Part shown: one piece after another, positions 50,916 to 59,829 of the stretch
Numbering within the stretch: position 1 is the stretch's first letter
Layout: every line of letters begins with the position of its first letter
Origin: Sphingopyxis sp.
GTDB taxonomy: Bacteria > Pseudomonadota > Alphaproteobacteria > Sphingomonadales > Sphingomonadaceae
DNA: 64,000 nt
Direction of reading: 5' to 3'
Assembly: GCF_016704835.1 (NCBI RefSeq)
Contig: NZ_JADIZJ010000001.1
Coordinates: 434,001 to 498,000, forward strand
Notes under the pieces: generated by a model
Told to the model about the DNA's origin: nothing
Seen by the model: only the letters and a program-made list of their open reading frames with translations
Databases searched by the model: none
Translations under genes and position numbers: made by a program

Positions 50916-52067
50916 TTATCGCGCGTCGACGGCGAAAGTCTCTTCGATCCAGGCGCCGCCCAGCACGCGTGTGCTATCGGCGGCATCGTAAAGCACCGCC
51001 GCCTGTCCCGGAGCCACGCCATATTCGGCGTCGCTAAAGATCAGCCGCTCGCCGGCGACGCTCGCCGCCACCGGTCGTGCCATGCTGCGCACCTTGGCGA
51101 GCACCTTGCGCCCGTCGACTTCGCCCAGCCAGTTCGCTTCGCCCAGCCGCGCAGCCGACACCGCAAGCGCGCGCCGCGGACCGACAACCACCTGCTTTGC
51201 CGGTGCGTCGAGGCGCACAACATACAGCGGTTCGGCCTGTCCGCCGATCTCGATCCCGCGCCGCTGGCCGACGGTATAATGGATCAGCCCCTTGTGTGCG
51301 CCGAGCACCGTCCCATCGATATGGACGATGTCGCCTTGATCATCGGCCTCGGGGCGCAGCTTGCGGACAAGCGTCGCATAATCGCCGTCGGGTACGAAAC
51401 AGATGTCCTGGCTGTCGGGTTTCGCCGCGACGCCCAGTCCCAGCTCGCGCGCGATCTCGCGCACAGCGCTCTTTTCCATGCCACCCAAGGGGAAGCGTAG
51501 GAAATTGAGCTGGTCCTGCGTCGTTGCGAACAGGAAATAACTCTGGTCGCGCGCCGGATCGACCGCGCGATGCAACTCGGCACCGTTGGGCCCCATCATG
51601 CGCCGGACATAATGACCGGTCGCCAGGCAATCGGCGCCCAAGTCCTTCGCCAGAGCGAACAGGTCGGTGAACTTCACCCCCATGTTGCAGCGCACGCATG
51701 GAATCGGCGTACGGCCATTGAGATATTCGTCGGCGAACTGGTCGATCACCGTGTCGCGAAAACGGCTTTCATGGTCATAGACGTGATGCGCAAAGCCCAG
51801 CCGGTCGGCGACCGCGCGCGCATCCTTGATATCCTGCCCGGCACAGCAGGCGCCAACGCGTTTCGCCTTGGCGCCATGATCGTAAAGCTGCAGCGTGACC
51901 CCGATCACTTCGGCGCCCGATCGCGCCGCGAGCGCGGCGACTACGCTCGAATCGACTCCGCCCGACATCGCAACGACGATTCGCCGATCTTGCAGCGGCA
52001 TGGCCAGCTGAAAGTCGGCCTGGGCGAGCCCGGCAGGAGAAATCATCGTCGCCATGATGCGCGCCAT
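50916..52067 (-). CDS. mnmA: tRNA 2-thiouridine synthase MnmA
   Basis: ATP-dependent thiolase of 383 residues that makes s2U34 in tRNA-Glu, -Gln and -Lys. The PP-loop is MSGGVDSSV (34-42). The two catalytic cysteines are in TPIPCVRCNMGVKF and DSQDICFVPDGD, and the tRNA-binding helix pattern DYATLVRKL follows. The TVGQRRGIEIGG and GEANWL segments of the C-terminal domains are present. The first 25 residues precede the PP-loop region without homology. An in-frame ATG six residues in (52052) is an alternative start. Confidence 0.95.
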   Translation of the reverse strand: MARIMATMISPAGLAQADFQLAMPLQDRRIVVAMSGGVDSSVVAALAARSGAEVIGVTLQLYDHGAKAKRVGACCAGQDIKDARAVADRLGFAHHVYDHESRFRDTVIDQFADEYLNGRTPIPCVRCNMGVKFTDLFALAKDLGADCLATGHYVRRMMGPNGAELHRAVDPARDQSYFLFATTQDQLNFLRFPLGGMEKSAVREIARELGLGVAAKPDSQDICFVPDGDYATLVRKLRPEADDQGDIVHIDGTVLGAHKGLIHYTVGQRRGIEIGGQAEPLYVVRLDAPAKQVVVGPRRALAVSAARLGEANWLGEVDGRKVLAKVRSMARPVAASVAGERLIFSDAEYGVAPGQAAVLYDAADSTRVLGGAWIEETFAVDAR

Positions 52068-52129
52068 CTAGGGACCCGCAGCTAAAAATGCCAGCTTTTC
52101 CGCCATCGATGTCAAGATATTGACGGGGG

Positions 52130-52144
52130 TTAAGCTTCGCTAAC
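52130..52144. promoter_or_regulatory. CtrA-like site upstream of sciP
   Basis: TTAA (52130-52133), 7 nt, then TAAC (52141-52144), a near match to the CtrA consensus TTAA-N7-TTAA. A half-site TTAACC lies at 52363-52368, closer to sciP. In Caulobacter sciP is activated by CtrA. Confidence 0.35.
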
Positions 52145-52199
52145 AAGGCATGAAATAGGCATTTACGTGACCTTAGGCGGTCGGCGCTAGACCGGCCTC

Positions 52200-52580
52200 A
52201 TGAATGTCGCCCCGTCCGAATTTCCGCGCCTTGCCGGTGCGGCCAGACTGTCAAAGCCCGGCTTTGACATCATTCTGGCCGTCACCGGCGCGCGGCAGGC
52301 TGCGCAGCCCACCGTTCGGTTGCTCCGGGCGCAGGCGACGCGTCAGGCGCATGCCGCAACACTTAACCAATTGCGTTATTTGCTCTGCGCAAAGCGGCGT
52401 ACGCCGGAACAAAATGGGCAGCATGTTGTTCGTTTCTTCGACCTGTCGGACAGTGTGAACGCCCTGCCCGAAACTATGAACGGCCTGTTTACCAGAGGAT
52501 TTCAGCCGATGTTGAGCCCCTCTGATTTAGAGACAAATGCGTCGGACCAAATCCCCCCCGACGATGAAACCATGGAATGA
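52200..52580 (+). CDS. Hypothetical ORF overlapping sciP start
   Basis: A possible protein of 126 residues with no recognised domain. It has a helical, Arg-rich middle (QATRQAHAATLNQLRYLLCAKRR) and an acidic tail. Its end overlaps the sciP start as ATGA, which would allow translational coupling. Against it: no ribosome site before the ATG at 52200, and codon bias is weaker than in neighbouring genes. It could instead be an untranslated leader of sciP. Reported as uncertain. Confidence 0.35.
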   Translation: MNVAPSEFPRLAGAARLSKPGFDIILAVTGARQAAQPTVRLLRAQATRQAHAATLNQLRYLLCAKRRTPEQNGQHVVRFFDLSDSVNALPETMNGLFTRGFQPMLSPSDLETNASDQIPPDDETME

Positions 52581-52882
52581 ATATGATCGAGAATCAGAAA
52601 ATCCGGCCGGCTCAGGTCATCGGCCCCCTCGGTGAACCGCTGACGATCGACTCGCTGCCGCCGCCGTCGACGACTCGGTGGGTCGTGCGCCGCAAAGCCG
52701 AGGTCGTCGCGGCGGTCAATGGCGGTCTGCTCAGCGTTGACGAGGCGTGCGAACGCTACAGCTTGACGCTCGAGGAATTTGCCAGCTGGCAACGATCGAT
52801 AGATCGCAGTGGCATGCCCGGGCTGCGCGTCACGCGTATCCAGCACTATCGCGACCTCTACGAGCGCCAGCAGCGCTTCTGA
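52577..52882 (+). CDS. sciP: CtrA inhibitor SciP (DUF1153)
   Basis: Cell-cycle regulator of 101 residues. The helix-turn-helix core is the family signature: PSTTRWVVRRKAEVVAAVNGG, then LLSVDEACERYSLTLEEFASWQ, closely like Caulobacter SciP, which binds CtrA-activated promoters and blocks them in G1. The N-terminal QVIGPLGEPLTIDSLPPPS is also conserved. ATG at 52577 or 52583. A rho-independent terminator follows, 26 nt after the stop. Points to a CtrA network in this organism, though ctrA is not in the window. Confidence 0.95.
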   Translation: MNMIENQKIRPAQVIGPLGEPLTIDSLPPPSTTRWVVRRKAEVVAAVNGGLLSVDEACERYSLTLEEFASWQRSIDRSGMPGLRVTRIQHYRDLYERQQRF

Positions 52883-52907
52883 TCGCACTCGGAACAGGAT
52901 CGACGAG

Positions 52908-52936
52908 AGAGGGCGCTTATGGCGCCCTCTTTTTTT
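52908..52936 (+). terminator. Rho-independent terminator of sciP
   Basis: Stem AGAGGGCGC / GCGCCCTCT (9 bp), loop of 5 nt, followed by a run of T. Confidence 0.85.
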
Positions 52937-53056
52937 GGCTGTCGCCGACACCGCAACGCGGAAAGTAAAGGACTTTCTGCAATTTGACGTTTTCTTTGCA
53001 ACCCTCGCGTTCACCCCGCGTTAAGCCCCGGAGTCAACTTTGGGAGTCACTCGATT

Positions 53057-53332
53057 ATGCGTAAGATGTTTATTACCCTCGCCGCCACCTCGGCCCTTGC
53101 GCTTGGCGCCTGCCAGAGCCCTGCTGCCGACAAGGTCGAAGATCAGGCCGAAGCGCAGTCCGAAGCCATCGACGATCAGGCTGACGCTATGCCCGAAGGG
53201 CCGACGAAGGAAGCCATGGAAAACAAGGCTGACGTCGTCGAAGAAATGGGTGAGGAAAAGGCGAACGCCATGGACGATAATGGCGAAATCGCTCCGTCCG
53301 AAACCGGCGTCGGCGACACGCAAACCAAATAA
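53057..53332 (+). CDS. Small acidic lipoprotein
   Basis: Lipoprotein of 91 residues: signal peptide with lipobox ALGAC, then an Ala/Glu-rich acidic tail (EDQAEAQSEAIDDQAD, MENKADVVEEMGEEKANAMDD) likely to form helices. It is anchored in the inner or outer membrane. GGGAG lies 9 nt before the ATG, and an effective terminator follows. No named family. It is expressed alone. Confidence 0.8.
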   Translation: MRKMFITLAATSALALGACQSPAADKVEDQAEAQSEAIDDQADAMPEGPTKEAMENKADVVEEMGEEKANAMDDNGEIAPSETGVGDTQTK

Positions 53333-53359
53333 ACACTGCCTCCCCTAATGGGCAGTGCG

Positions 53360-53391
53360 AAGGGCGCCGGCAGCAATTCCGGCGCCCTTTG
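53360..53391 (+). terminator. Rho-independent terminator of lipoprotein gene
   Basis: Stem AAGGGCGCCGG / CCGGCGCCCTT (11 bp), loop of about 8 nt, short T-run. Confidence 0.8.
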
Positions 53392-53515
53392 TCGTGAGCG
53401 GGACATTTTTCATCAATTTGTGACCTCATGTGACGATCGTCACCACTTTGTAATCCCATCATCGCTATGCGAGCGGGGTGGCCGGAGCGTTTCGGCGATT
53501 TCGCGCCACGGCCTA

Positions 53516-53554
53516 CCCTCCCGCCGTCGGTAGCGACCCCCGACGGCGGGAGGG
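53516..53554. terminator. Hairpin after the GNAT acetyltransferase gene
   Basis: Perfect 15-bp inverted repeat (arm CCCTCCCGCCGTCGG at 53516-53530 and complement at 53540-53554), just past the minus-strand stop. Likely terminator. Seen from the plus strand no T-run follows. Confidence 0.6.
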
Positions 53555-53555
53555 A

Positions 53556-54203
53556 CTAGCCAGCTCTCTTCCCGCCAACTTCCAGTGCGCGCAGGACATC
53601 CTGCACCCCGGGCACATCGACGTCGGCCCGCAGCGCGGCCAAGCCTGCCGCAACGTCGAGCCGATATTCGGCAACGCCGACCGACTCGCCGGTCCATTCG
53701 GCGTTGAGCGATTTCACTAGCCGTTTTGCTGCGGAATTTTCCGAGAGGATATGGACATCGAGCACCGCCAACCCCTCTGATAGGCAGTGGACCAGCAGCG
53801 CAGCGGTCATCATCTGCGCCAGCCCCTGTCCCTGGAATGCATCGACCACCGCGATCGAAAACTCGCCCGCGCGGCCGCCGTTGCCATAACGCACCGCATG
53901 GACCGCTCCGATCGCCGGCTGCCCTTCGCACTCGGTGCAGATCGCTCCCCAAGCGATATGGTCGTGGCCGTCGACATCAACCAGCCGCTCGATCACCGCG
54001 TCGGGCAGGACCGGGACGGGAGAGAAAAAGCGCAGATAGCGCGACTCTGCCGACAATTTGGCGATCCCGTCGCGCAGCAACTGCTCGTCGTCGGGCGTGA
54101 TCGTTCGCAAGCACACCACGGTACCGTCGTTCAGCGCGCTATGTACCGCGATGTCCTCGATCGCCTTCGCCCGTCCCGGTGCCTGTCTGTCCGTCGCGTT
54201 CAT
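53556..54203 (-). CDS. GNAT family acetyltransferase
   Basis: Acetyltransferase of 215 residues. The N-terminal LRTITPDDEQLLRDGIAKLSAESRYLRFF is the pattern seen in Pat-like GNAT proteins, which acetylate proteins such as acyl-CoA synthetases. The acetyl-CoA loop is AVVDAFQGQGLAQMMTAAL, followed by VHILSENSAAKRLVKSL. No cyclic-nucleotide domain is fused. Substrate unknown. Upstream (54204-54478) lies a gap with a possible but weak small ORF on the plus strand. Confidence 0.8.
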   Translation of the reverse strand: MNATDRQAPGRAKAIEDIAVHSALNDGTVVCLRTITPDDEQLLRDGIAKLSAESRYLRFFSPVPVLPDAVIERLVDVDGHDHIAWGAICTECEGQPAIGAVHAVRYGNGGRAGEFSIAVVDAFQGQGLAQMMTAALLVHCLSEGLAVLDVHILSENSAAKRLVKSLNAEWTGESVGVAEYRLDVAAGLAALRADVDVPGVQDVLRALEVGGKRAG

Positions 54204-54478
54204 TGCGGCCTCCCAGCCCCCATACGATAGGGACCGCCGATGCCGCTGGCAATTCGCCGCTCACCTATTGCTCTCGGATGAACGCGAGGGTGAAAGCAGT
54301 TCAACTTCTGCCAAAGGCAGCGCAGTTCTAGGCGCCGACGCAGCGGCGCAACGCCTCGTCCGTCGGACCGCTCAGCAGCGCCGATTTGACCGAAAGGTAA
54401 AGCTCGTCGACCGGATCGTGCGCGCCCGCGCCGAAATCGCGCGCGTCGCCGGCACCAATCCGGCGAAGGTGCGAATCG

Positions 54479-55397
54479 CTATCGAGATGTAGGCGCGGCG
54501 GCTGGCCGCCCCAGCGCCGCCAGGATCGCCGCGCGCTGTTTGCTCCAGCTGACTCCGTCGGGCGCAATCAGTTCGACATGACCTTCGCCCGGGGTCACCT
54601 CCATGGGCACCGTTACGCCGCGCTTCGCCATTGCGGCGCTGTAAGCTGCGCCGGTTGCAGGCGGAGTGACGGGGTCGCGGTCGTTGTTGAACTGCATCTC
54701 GCGCGCGCTGCCGAGCGGCATTTCGGGGGGTGAGGTGCGCGCATAGTCGCCGCGCGCCATCGCCGCGGGGGCGTCGGCACCGCACGCATGGCCGCTGCTC
54801 GCCGCACCCGCGCGCAGGTCGGGGAGTCCACCCTGGCTGATCGCGTGGTCGATCCGGATCGGATCGGCGCCGCGCAGCGCATCGTCCGCCGCCAGCGCTG
54901 GGCGCCGCGCCAACCACAGCGCCAGATGCCCGCCCGCGCTATGCCCGATCGCAATCCGCGTGCCGCCGGTGTCGAGCCCATGTCTGCCACCCTCGGCAAC
55001 GAACAGATCAGCGGCGCGCGCCACATCCTCATAGGTGCCGGGCATTCCGCCGCCGCGGTCGACGCCGCGATACTCGATGTTCCACACCCCGACGCCGTGC
55101 GCGCGCAGGTCGTCGGCGATCCAGTTCATGATGTCACGCTCGGCCACCGCGGTTTGCCAGCAGCCGCCGTGGATCATGATCACCGCGGGGTGCGGCCCCC
55201 TGTCCCTTCGGCACCCAGACATCGACCAGCTGCAACGCCTCATCGCCATAGCGGACGGTCGCATCGGCGACCGGCTTGGCGCGGGTCAGCAGGTCGGGCC
55301 ACGTCATGATCGGCTTGTCGTCCACCGCCCGCTCTCCATTCACTGGTCCAACCGACGCCGGGGCGCAGGCGGCTAGCAGGAGCATCAGCCCGGGCAC
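54479..55397 (-). pseudogene. Alpha/beta hydrolase, interrupted by a one-base frameshift
   Basis: Carboxylesterase-like alpha/beta hydrolase read in two frames. The first part (GTG at 55397; lipoprotein-type signal LMLLLAACAP; VRYGDEALQLVDVWVPKG) breaks at a run of five G (plus-strand CCCCC at 55196-55200). With one G removed the frame continues as GPHPAVIMIHGGCW, giving the full domain: oxyanion HGG, GHSAGGHLALWLARR nucleophile, and GEGHVELI histidine. The gene begins about 20 nt after the lepA stop. It could be a true mutation or a base-calling error in the homopolymer. Confidence 0.75.
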
Positions 55398-55417
55398 CGC
55401 GCTTTTGCCAAGCCTGA

Positions 55418-57241
55418 TCAGGCGTCATCGCCCATCCGCAGCGCGGCAATGAACGCCTCTTGCGGGATGTTCACATTGCCATATTCACGCATCCGCTTTT
55501 TGCCCTCTTTCTGCTTTTCGAGCAGCTTTTTCTTGCGGGTCGCGTCGCCGCCGTAGCATTTGGCGGTGACGTCCTTGCGCAGCGCGGCGATGGTTTCGCG
55601 CGCGATCACCTTGCCGCCGATCGCGGCCTGAATCGGGATCTTGAACATGTGGCGCGGGATCAGGTCCTTCAGCCGCTCGCACATGCCGCGGCCGCGCGTT
55701 TCGGCGGTGCCGCGGTGGACGATCATCGACAGCGCGTCGACCGGCTCGTTGTTGACCAGGATGCTCATTTTGACGAGGTCGCCGGGGCGGTGGCCGATCT
55801 GGTGATAGTCGAACGACGCATAGCCGCGGCTGATGCTCTTCAGCCGGTCGTAGAAATCGAACACCACTTCGTTGAGCGGCAGTTCATAGGTGATCTGCGC
55901 CCGGCCGCCGACATAAGTGAGGTTCTTCTGCACCCCGCGGCGGTCCTGGCACAGCTTCAGGATCGAGCCGAGATATTCGTCGGGGACATAGATCACCGCT
56001 TCGATCCACGGCTCCTCGATCTCGTCGATGCGGTTGGGGTCGGGCATATCTGCGGGGTTGTGGAGTTCAATCTCCTTCGCAGCCTCATTCTTGGTGTGGC
56101 CGAGCTTGAGCTTATACACCACCGACGGCGCGGTGGTGATCAGATCAAGGTCATATTCACGGGTCAGCCGCTCCTGGATGATCTCGAGGTGGAGGAGGCC
56201 GAGGAAGCCGCAGCGGAAGCCGAAGCCGAGCGCGGCGCTGCTCTCCATTTCGAAGCTGAACGACGCATCGTTGAGGCGCAGCTTCTGGATGCTCTCGCGC
56301 AATTTCTCGAAATCGTTCGCGTCGGTCGGGAACATGCCGCAGAACACGACCGGCTGGACTTCCTTGAACCCCGGCAGCGCCTGCGCCGCGGGGCGCTTGG
56401 CGTCGGTCACAGTGTCGCCGACGCGCGCCTGTGCGACGTCCTTGATCTGCGCGGTGATGAAGCCGATTTCCCCTGGGCCAAGCTCGGAGAGCTGCTCGAT
56501 CTTGGGCGTGAAACAGCCGACGCGGTCGATCAGGTGGGTGGTCCCCGCCTGCATAAACTTGATCTGCTGGCCTTTTTTCAGCACCCCGTCGATGACGCGG
56601 ATCAGGATGACGACGCCGAGATAGGGGTCGTACCAGCTGTCGACGAGCATCGCGGTCAGCGGCGCATTCGCGTCGCCTTTGGGCGGAGGGATGCGCGTGA
56701 CGATCGCCTCGAGCGCTTCCTCGATCCCAATCCCCGATTTCGCCGACGCGAGCACTGCATTGTCGGCGGGCAGCCCGATGATATCCTCGATCTCGGCTTT
56801 CACCTTGTCGACGTCGGCGGCGGGCAGGTCGATCTTGTTGATCACCGGCACGATTTCATGGTCGTGCTCGATCGACTGATAGACGTTCGCCAGCGTCTGC
56901 GCCTCGACCCCCTGCGCCGCGTCGACAACCAGCAACGCGCCCTCGCACGCCGCCAATGACCGCGACACTTCATAGGCGAAGTCGACATGGCCCGGGGTGT
57001 CCATCAGGTTGAGCTCATAGGTCTCGCCATCATGCGCCTTGTATTTCAGGCGCACCGTCTGCGCCTTGATGGTGATTCCGCGCTCTTTTTCGATGTCCAT
57101 ATTGTCGAGCACCTGCGCCGACATTTCGCGCGCGGTGAGCCCGCCGGTGAACTGGATCAACCGGTCGGCGAGCGTCGATTTGCCATGATCGATATGCGCG
57201 ATGATGGAGAAGTTACGGATGTGGGACATGGGCGTGGTCAT
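55418..57241 (-). CDS. lepA: Elongation factor 4 (LepA)
   Basis: Translational GTPase of 607 residues, normal for LepA, which back-translocates or remodels stalled ribosomes. G motifs: AHIDHGKSTLADRL (G1), RGITIKAQTVRL (G2), DTPGHVDF (G3), NKIDLP (G4). The C-terminal LepA-specific domain includes KMLLEKQKEGKKRMREYGNVNIPQEAF-like sequence. ATG at 57241 or 57229. The frameshifted hydrolase follows closely on the same strand. Confidence 0.97.
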   Translation of the reverse strand: MTTPMSHIRNFSIIAHIDHGKSTLADRLIQFTGGLTAREMSAQVLDNMDIEKERGITIKAQTVRLKYKAHDGETYELNLMDTPGHVDFAYEVSRSLAACEGALLVVDAAQGVEAQTLANVYQSIEHDHEIVPVINKIDLPAADVDKVKAEIEDIIGLPADNAVLASAKSGIGIEEALEAIVTRIPPPKGDANAPLTAMLVDSWYDPYLGVVILIRVIDGVLKKGQQIKFMQAGTTHLIDRVGCFTPKIEQLSELGPGEIGFITAQIKDVAQARVGDTVTDAKRPAAQALPGFKEVQPVVFCGMFPTDANDFEKLRESIQKLRLNDASFSFEMESSAALGFGFRCGFLGLLHLEIIQERLTREYDLDLITTAPSVVYKLKLGHTKNEAAKEIELHNPADMPDPNRIDEIEEPWIEAVIYVPDEYLGSILKLCQDRRGVQKNLTYVGGRAQITYELPLNEVVFDFYDRLKSISRGYASFDYHQIGHRPGDLVKMSILVNNEPVDALSMIVHRGTAETRGRGMCERLKDLIPRHMFKIPIQAAIGGKVIARETIAALRKDVTAKCYGGDATRKKKLLEKQKEGKKRMREYGNVNIPQEAFIAALRMGDDA

Positions 57242-57631
57242 GCGGGCGCGTTAGCAGGGGAAATGCGCGCTGTCAGCAGGGAGCGGACCGCCCCGAGCGG
57301 ACGGCGCGCTTTTCGGTCCAGGTACGGGCAAAGTTCAGGGAAAGTCAGCCCAACGCGCCCAAATTTCGGCCCCTGAATGCCAACGGAGCGCCCGGCAGGC
57401 GAAACTCGTCAAATTTGTCACCGCATCGACCCCGCAAACAAGGGGTTGGCGGCCAGCCATGCGCCAAGATCGTCAAGGTCGCGCATCGCGGCGGGGGCAT
57501 GAAAGATCGCAAAGGACGCGCGCGGCCGCGATGTTTGGCGCGCGGTGGAGCAGAGGCAGAGGCCGCACATATCCGACCGGGAGAAGCGGTCGCCGCCGAC
57601 AGGGCTAGGAAGCGGCTTCCGCCGCTGCCAG
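57242..57631. other. Stretch of 390 bases with no clear gene
   Basis: A minus-strand frame here ends in a short segment (DLDDLGAWLAANPLFAG) that looks protein-like. It has no convincing start or ribosome site, so I do not call it. Confidence 0.5.
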
Positions 57632-58420
57632 TTAACTTCGCATAATGTCGTGCGGTGGGGCGAGCCAGATCGACAGGCCGGGCCGCGGATCGTCCGGCGC
57701 GGCATCGATGACGTGCCGCACCGCATCGGCGCGGGCGCGGGCGAGGATCGCGGCGGGGATGCTCGCGGGGTGGAAGATATGGTCAGCCTCGCCCAGCAGG
57801 CGCGCCGCCCGCAGGGTGAGGTCGTCGGGGTCGGCGCTGGCGAGGTGGATCGTTTCGAGGCGCGACGGCCGGGTGGCGGTGTCGCTTGCCAGCCATGCCG
57901 CGACCTTGTCCGCCGCAGCCGCGTCGAGCGGGTCGAGCGCGCCGCCTGGCGCCAGCGCGACGTCGATGGCGCGGCGGCGGTCAGTGGCGGCGGGCCAGCG
58001 GGCTTTCATCGCGTCGCGTGCGGCGTAGAGCGCCGATGCCAGCGCGCCGAGGCGGGCCGGTAAATGTGCCTCGATCCGCTGGCGCACCGCCTTGGCGAGC
58101 CCGGCCGAGGCGCCGCCGGTGCCAATGGCAATGGTGACGGGGGCGCGATCGACGATCGCAGGTGTGGTGAAATCGCAGAGGTCGGGGCGGTCGACGACGT
58201 TCACGAGCAGGCCGTCGGCGCGAAGGGCAGCGGCGGCGTTGCGCGCTTCGCTCTCGTCGTCGAGCGCGACGAAGGCGATGGTCGCACCTTGTTCCCACGC
58301 CGGGACAATGCGCCCGCCCGCCCGCTCGATCAGCCGGGCCTTGGCGTCAGCCGCCTCTCCCACCCCGACCAGCACGACCGTGCGGCCGGTGAGGTTGAGG
58401 AAGATCGGGAGTTGGTGCAT
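57632..58420 (-). CDS. Precorrin-2 dehydrogenase/ferrochelatase-like protein with truncated methyltransferase
   Basis: Siroheme-synthesis protein of 262 residues. The N-terminal domain (1-about 155) is CysG-N-like: LPIFLNLTGRTVVLVGVGEAADAKARLIERAGG (NAD-binding), then VNVVDRPDLCDFTTPAIVDRAPVTIAIGTGGASAGLAKAVRQ, which oxidises precorrin-2 and inserts iron. After it comes a segment (TIHLASADPDDLTLRAARLLGEADHIFHP) resembling the start of the SUMT methyltransferase domain, but the rest is lacking; the protein ends about 60 residues later. A separate methyltransferase is probably encoded elsewhere. Confidence 0.8.
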   Translation of the reverse strand: MHQLPIFLNLTGRTVVLVGVGEAADAKARLIERAGGRIVPAWEQGATIAFVALDDESEARNAAAALRADGLLVNVVDRPDLCDFTTPAIVDRAPVTIAIGTGGASAGLAKAVRQRIEAHLPARLGALASALYAARDAMKARWPAATDRRRAIDVALAPGGALDPLDAAAADKVAAWLASDTATRPSRLETIHLASADPDDLTLRAARLLGEADHIFHPASIPAAILARARADAVRHVIDAAPDDPRPGLSIWLAPPHDIMRS

Positions 58421-58455
58421 TGGACGGTTCTAAACCCTGCCGATTTCATAGCAAT

Positions 58456-58548
58456 CGTCATTGCGAGCGAAGCGAAGCAATCCAGAGCGGTTTACGCCAC
58501 TCTGGATTGCAGCGTCCCCCGGCCTTCGCCGGGGCCATCGCAATGACG
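58456..58548. repeat. Intergenic inverted repeat
   Basis: Arms starting 58456 (CGTCATTGCGAGCGAAGCGA) and ending 58548 (CGCAATGACG), with inner arms CAATCCAGAG/CTCTGGATTG. Same family as the element at 33459-33552. Confidence 0.75.
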
Positions 58549-58552
58549 AGGC

Positions 58553-59812
58553 TCAAACGATCCAGTCGGGCACGCGCTCGGCCGCCATGATCGTGCTGGC
58601 GGCGATGCGGTCGGCGACCTTGATGTAGCGATCGCCGTCGACGAGCACTTCGGGCACCAGGCTGCGGCTGTTGTAGGTCGACGCCATCGTCGCGCCATAG
58701 GCGCCAGCGGTGCGGAATACCGCGAGGTCGCCCGATTCGACCTTGTCGGTAACGCGGTCGCGCGCGAAGGTGTCGCCGGTTTCGCATACCGGGCCGACGA
58801 TCGACGCGGTCATCTTTTCGCCGGTCGGCTTGACCGCGACGAAATCATGATAGGCGTCGTAGAGCGCCGGGCGCGCGAGGTCATTCATCGCGGCATCGAC
58901 GATAACGAAGGGGTTGGTCGCGCCGGGCTTAACCCAGAGAACCTCGGTCAGCAGCACCCCGGTGTTGCCCGCGATCACGCGGCCGGGTTCGAACATCAGG
59001 GTAACGTCCCAATCCTTCGTCACGCGCGCGACCATTGCGCCATATTCGGCCATGGTCGGCGGATTGTCACCGGGCTTGTACGACACCCCAAGTCCGCCGC
59101 CGAGATCGACATGGGTGATGCTGTGCCCCGCGGCGCGCAGGTCGGCGACCAGGCGGCCGACGCGGGTGAACGCCGCTTCGAGCGGATCTAGGCTGGTTAG
59201 CTGGCTGCCGATATGCACCGCGATGCCGCGCAGCTGAAGCCCCGGCAGCGCCGCTAGGCGGTCGAACATCGCGGGCGCGACGTCTATCCCGACGCCGAAC
59301 TTGTTGTCGGCCTTGCCGGTCGAAATCTTGGCGTGGGTACCGGCATCCACATCGGGATTGACGCGCAGCACCGCGCGCGCGGTCATTTCCTTGGCGAGCG
59401 CGATTTCAGCCAGCGCGATACCTTCGGGCTCATGTTCGATATTGAACTGGCCGATGCCGCGGTCGAGCCCCTGCGCCAGCTCGGCACGGGTCTTGCCGAC
59501 ACCCGAAAAGACGATGTCCTCGGGCGCCATACCCGCGGCAAGCGCGCGTTCGAGCTCGCCGCCCGACACGACGTCGGCGCCGTAACCCTGCCGCGCGAGG
59601 ACGCGTAGCACGCCGAGGTTGGGGTTGCTCTTGATCGCAAAGGCGAGGTGCTTGCGCGGCACGTCCTTCAATCCGTCGCGAAATTCCTGCGCGTGGCGTT
59701 CGAGCATCGCGCGCGAATAGACATAGACGGGGGTGCCGACTTCTTCGGCGATGCGGGGCAGCGGAATGTCTTCGGCGTGAAGGACGCCGTCACGTAGTGC
59801 AAATTGATCCAT
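58553..59812 (-). CDS. lysA: Diaminopimelate decarboxylase
   Basis: PLP enzyme of 419 residues that makes lysine from meso-diaminopimelate. PLP lysine K61 in HLAFAIKSNPNLGVL, with AVHIGSQLTSLDPL, DLGGGLGVSY and MFEPGRVIAGN forming the barrel phosphate site; the active-site cysteine is in GPVCETGD. Normal length. It is the third gene of the argH-lipoprotein-lysA unit; the lipoprotein gene ends 17 nt upstream. Confidence 0.96.
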   Translation of the reverse strand: MDQFALRDGVLHAEDIPLPRIAEEVGTPVYVYSRAMLERHAQEFRDGLKDVPRKHLAFAIKSNPNLGVLRVLARQGYGADVVSGGELERALAAGMAPEDIVFSGVGKTRAELAQGLDRGIGQFNIEHEPEGIALAEIALAKEMTARAVLRVNPDVDAGTHAKISTGKADNKFGVGIDVAPAMFDRLAALPGLQLRGIAVHIGSQLTSLDPLEAAFTRVGRLVADLRAAGHSITHVDLGGGLGVSYKPGDNPPTMAEYGAMVARVTKDWDVTLMFEPGRVIAGNTGVLLTEVLWVKPGATNPFVIVDAAMNDLARPALYDAYHDFVAVKPTGEKMTASIVGPVCETGDTFARDRVTDKVESGDLAVFRTAGAYGATMASTYNSRSLVPEVLVDGDRYIKVADRIAASTIMAAERVPDWIV

Positions 59813-59829
59813 TATTTTAGTCCTGAGGC

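Noticed and set aside
52502..53014. Minus-strand frame across sciP
   Set aside because: It is antisense to the clearly identified sciP and its terminator, without motifs.
54267..54492. Plus-strand small frame ending in an Arg-rich helix-like segment
   Set aside because: Possible TTG start only, no ribosome site, and it overlaps the end of the hydrolase; coding signal is too weak.
57418..57726. Minus-strand frame upstream of lysA/cysG region
   Set aside because: Overlaps the end of the CysG-like gene and has no supported start.
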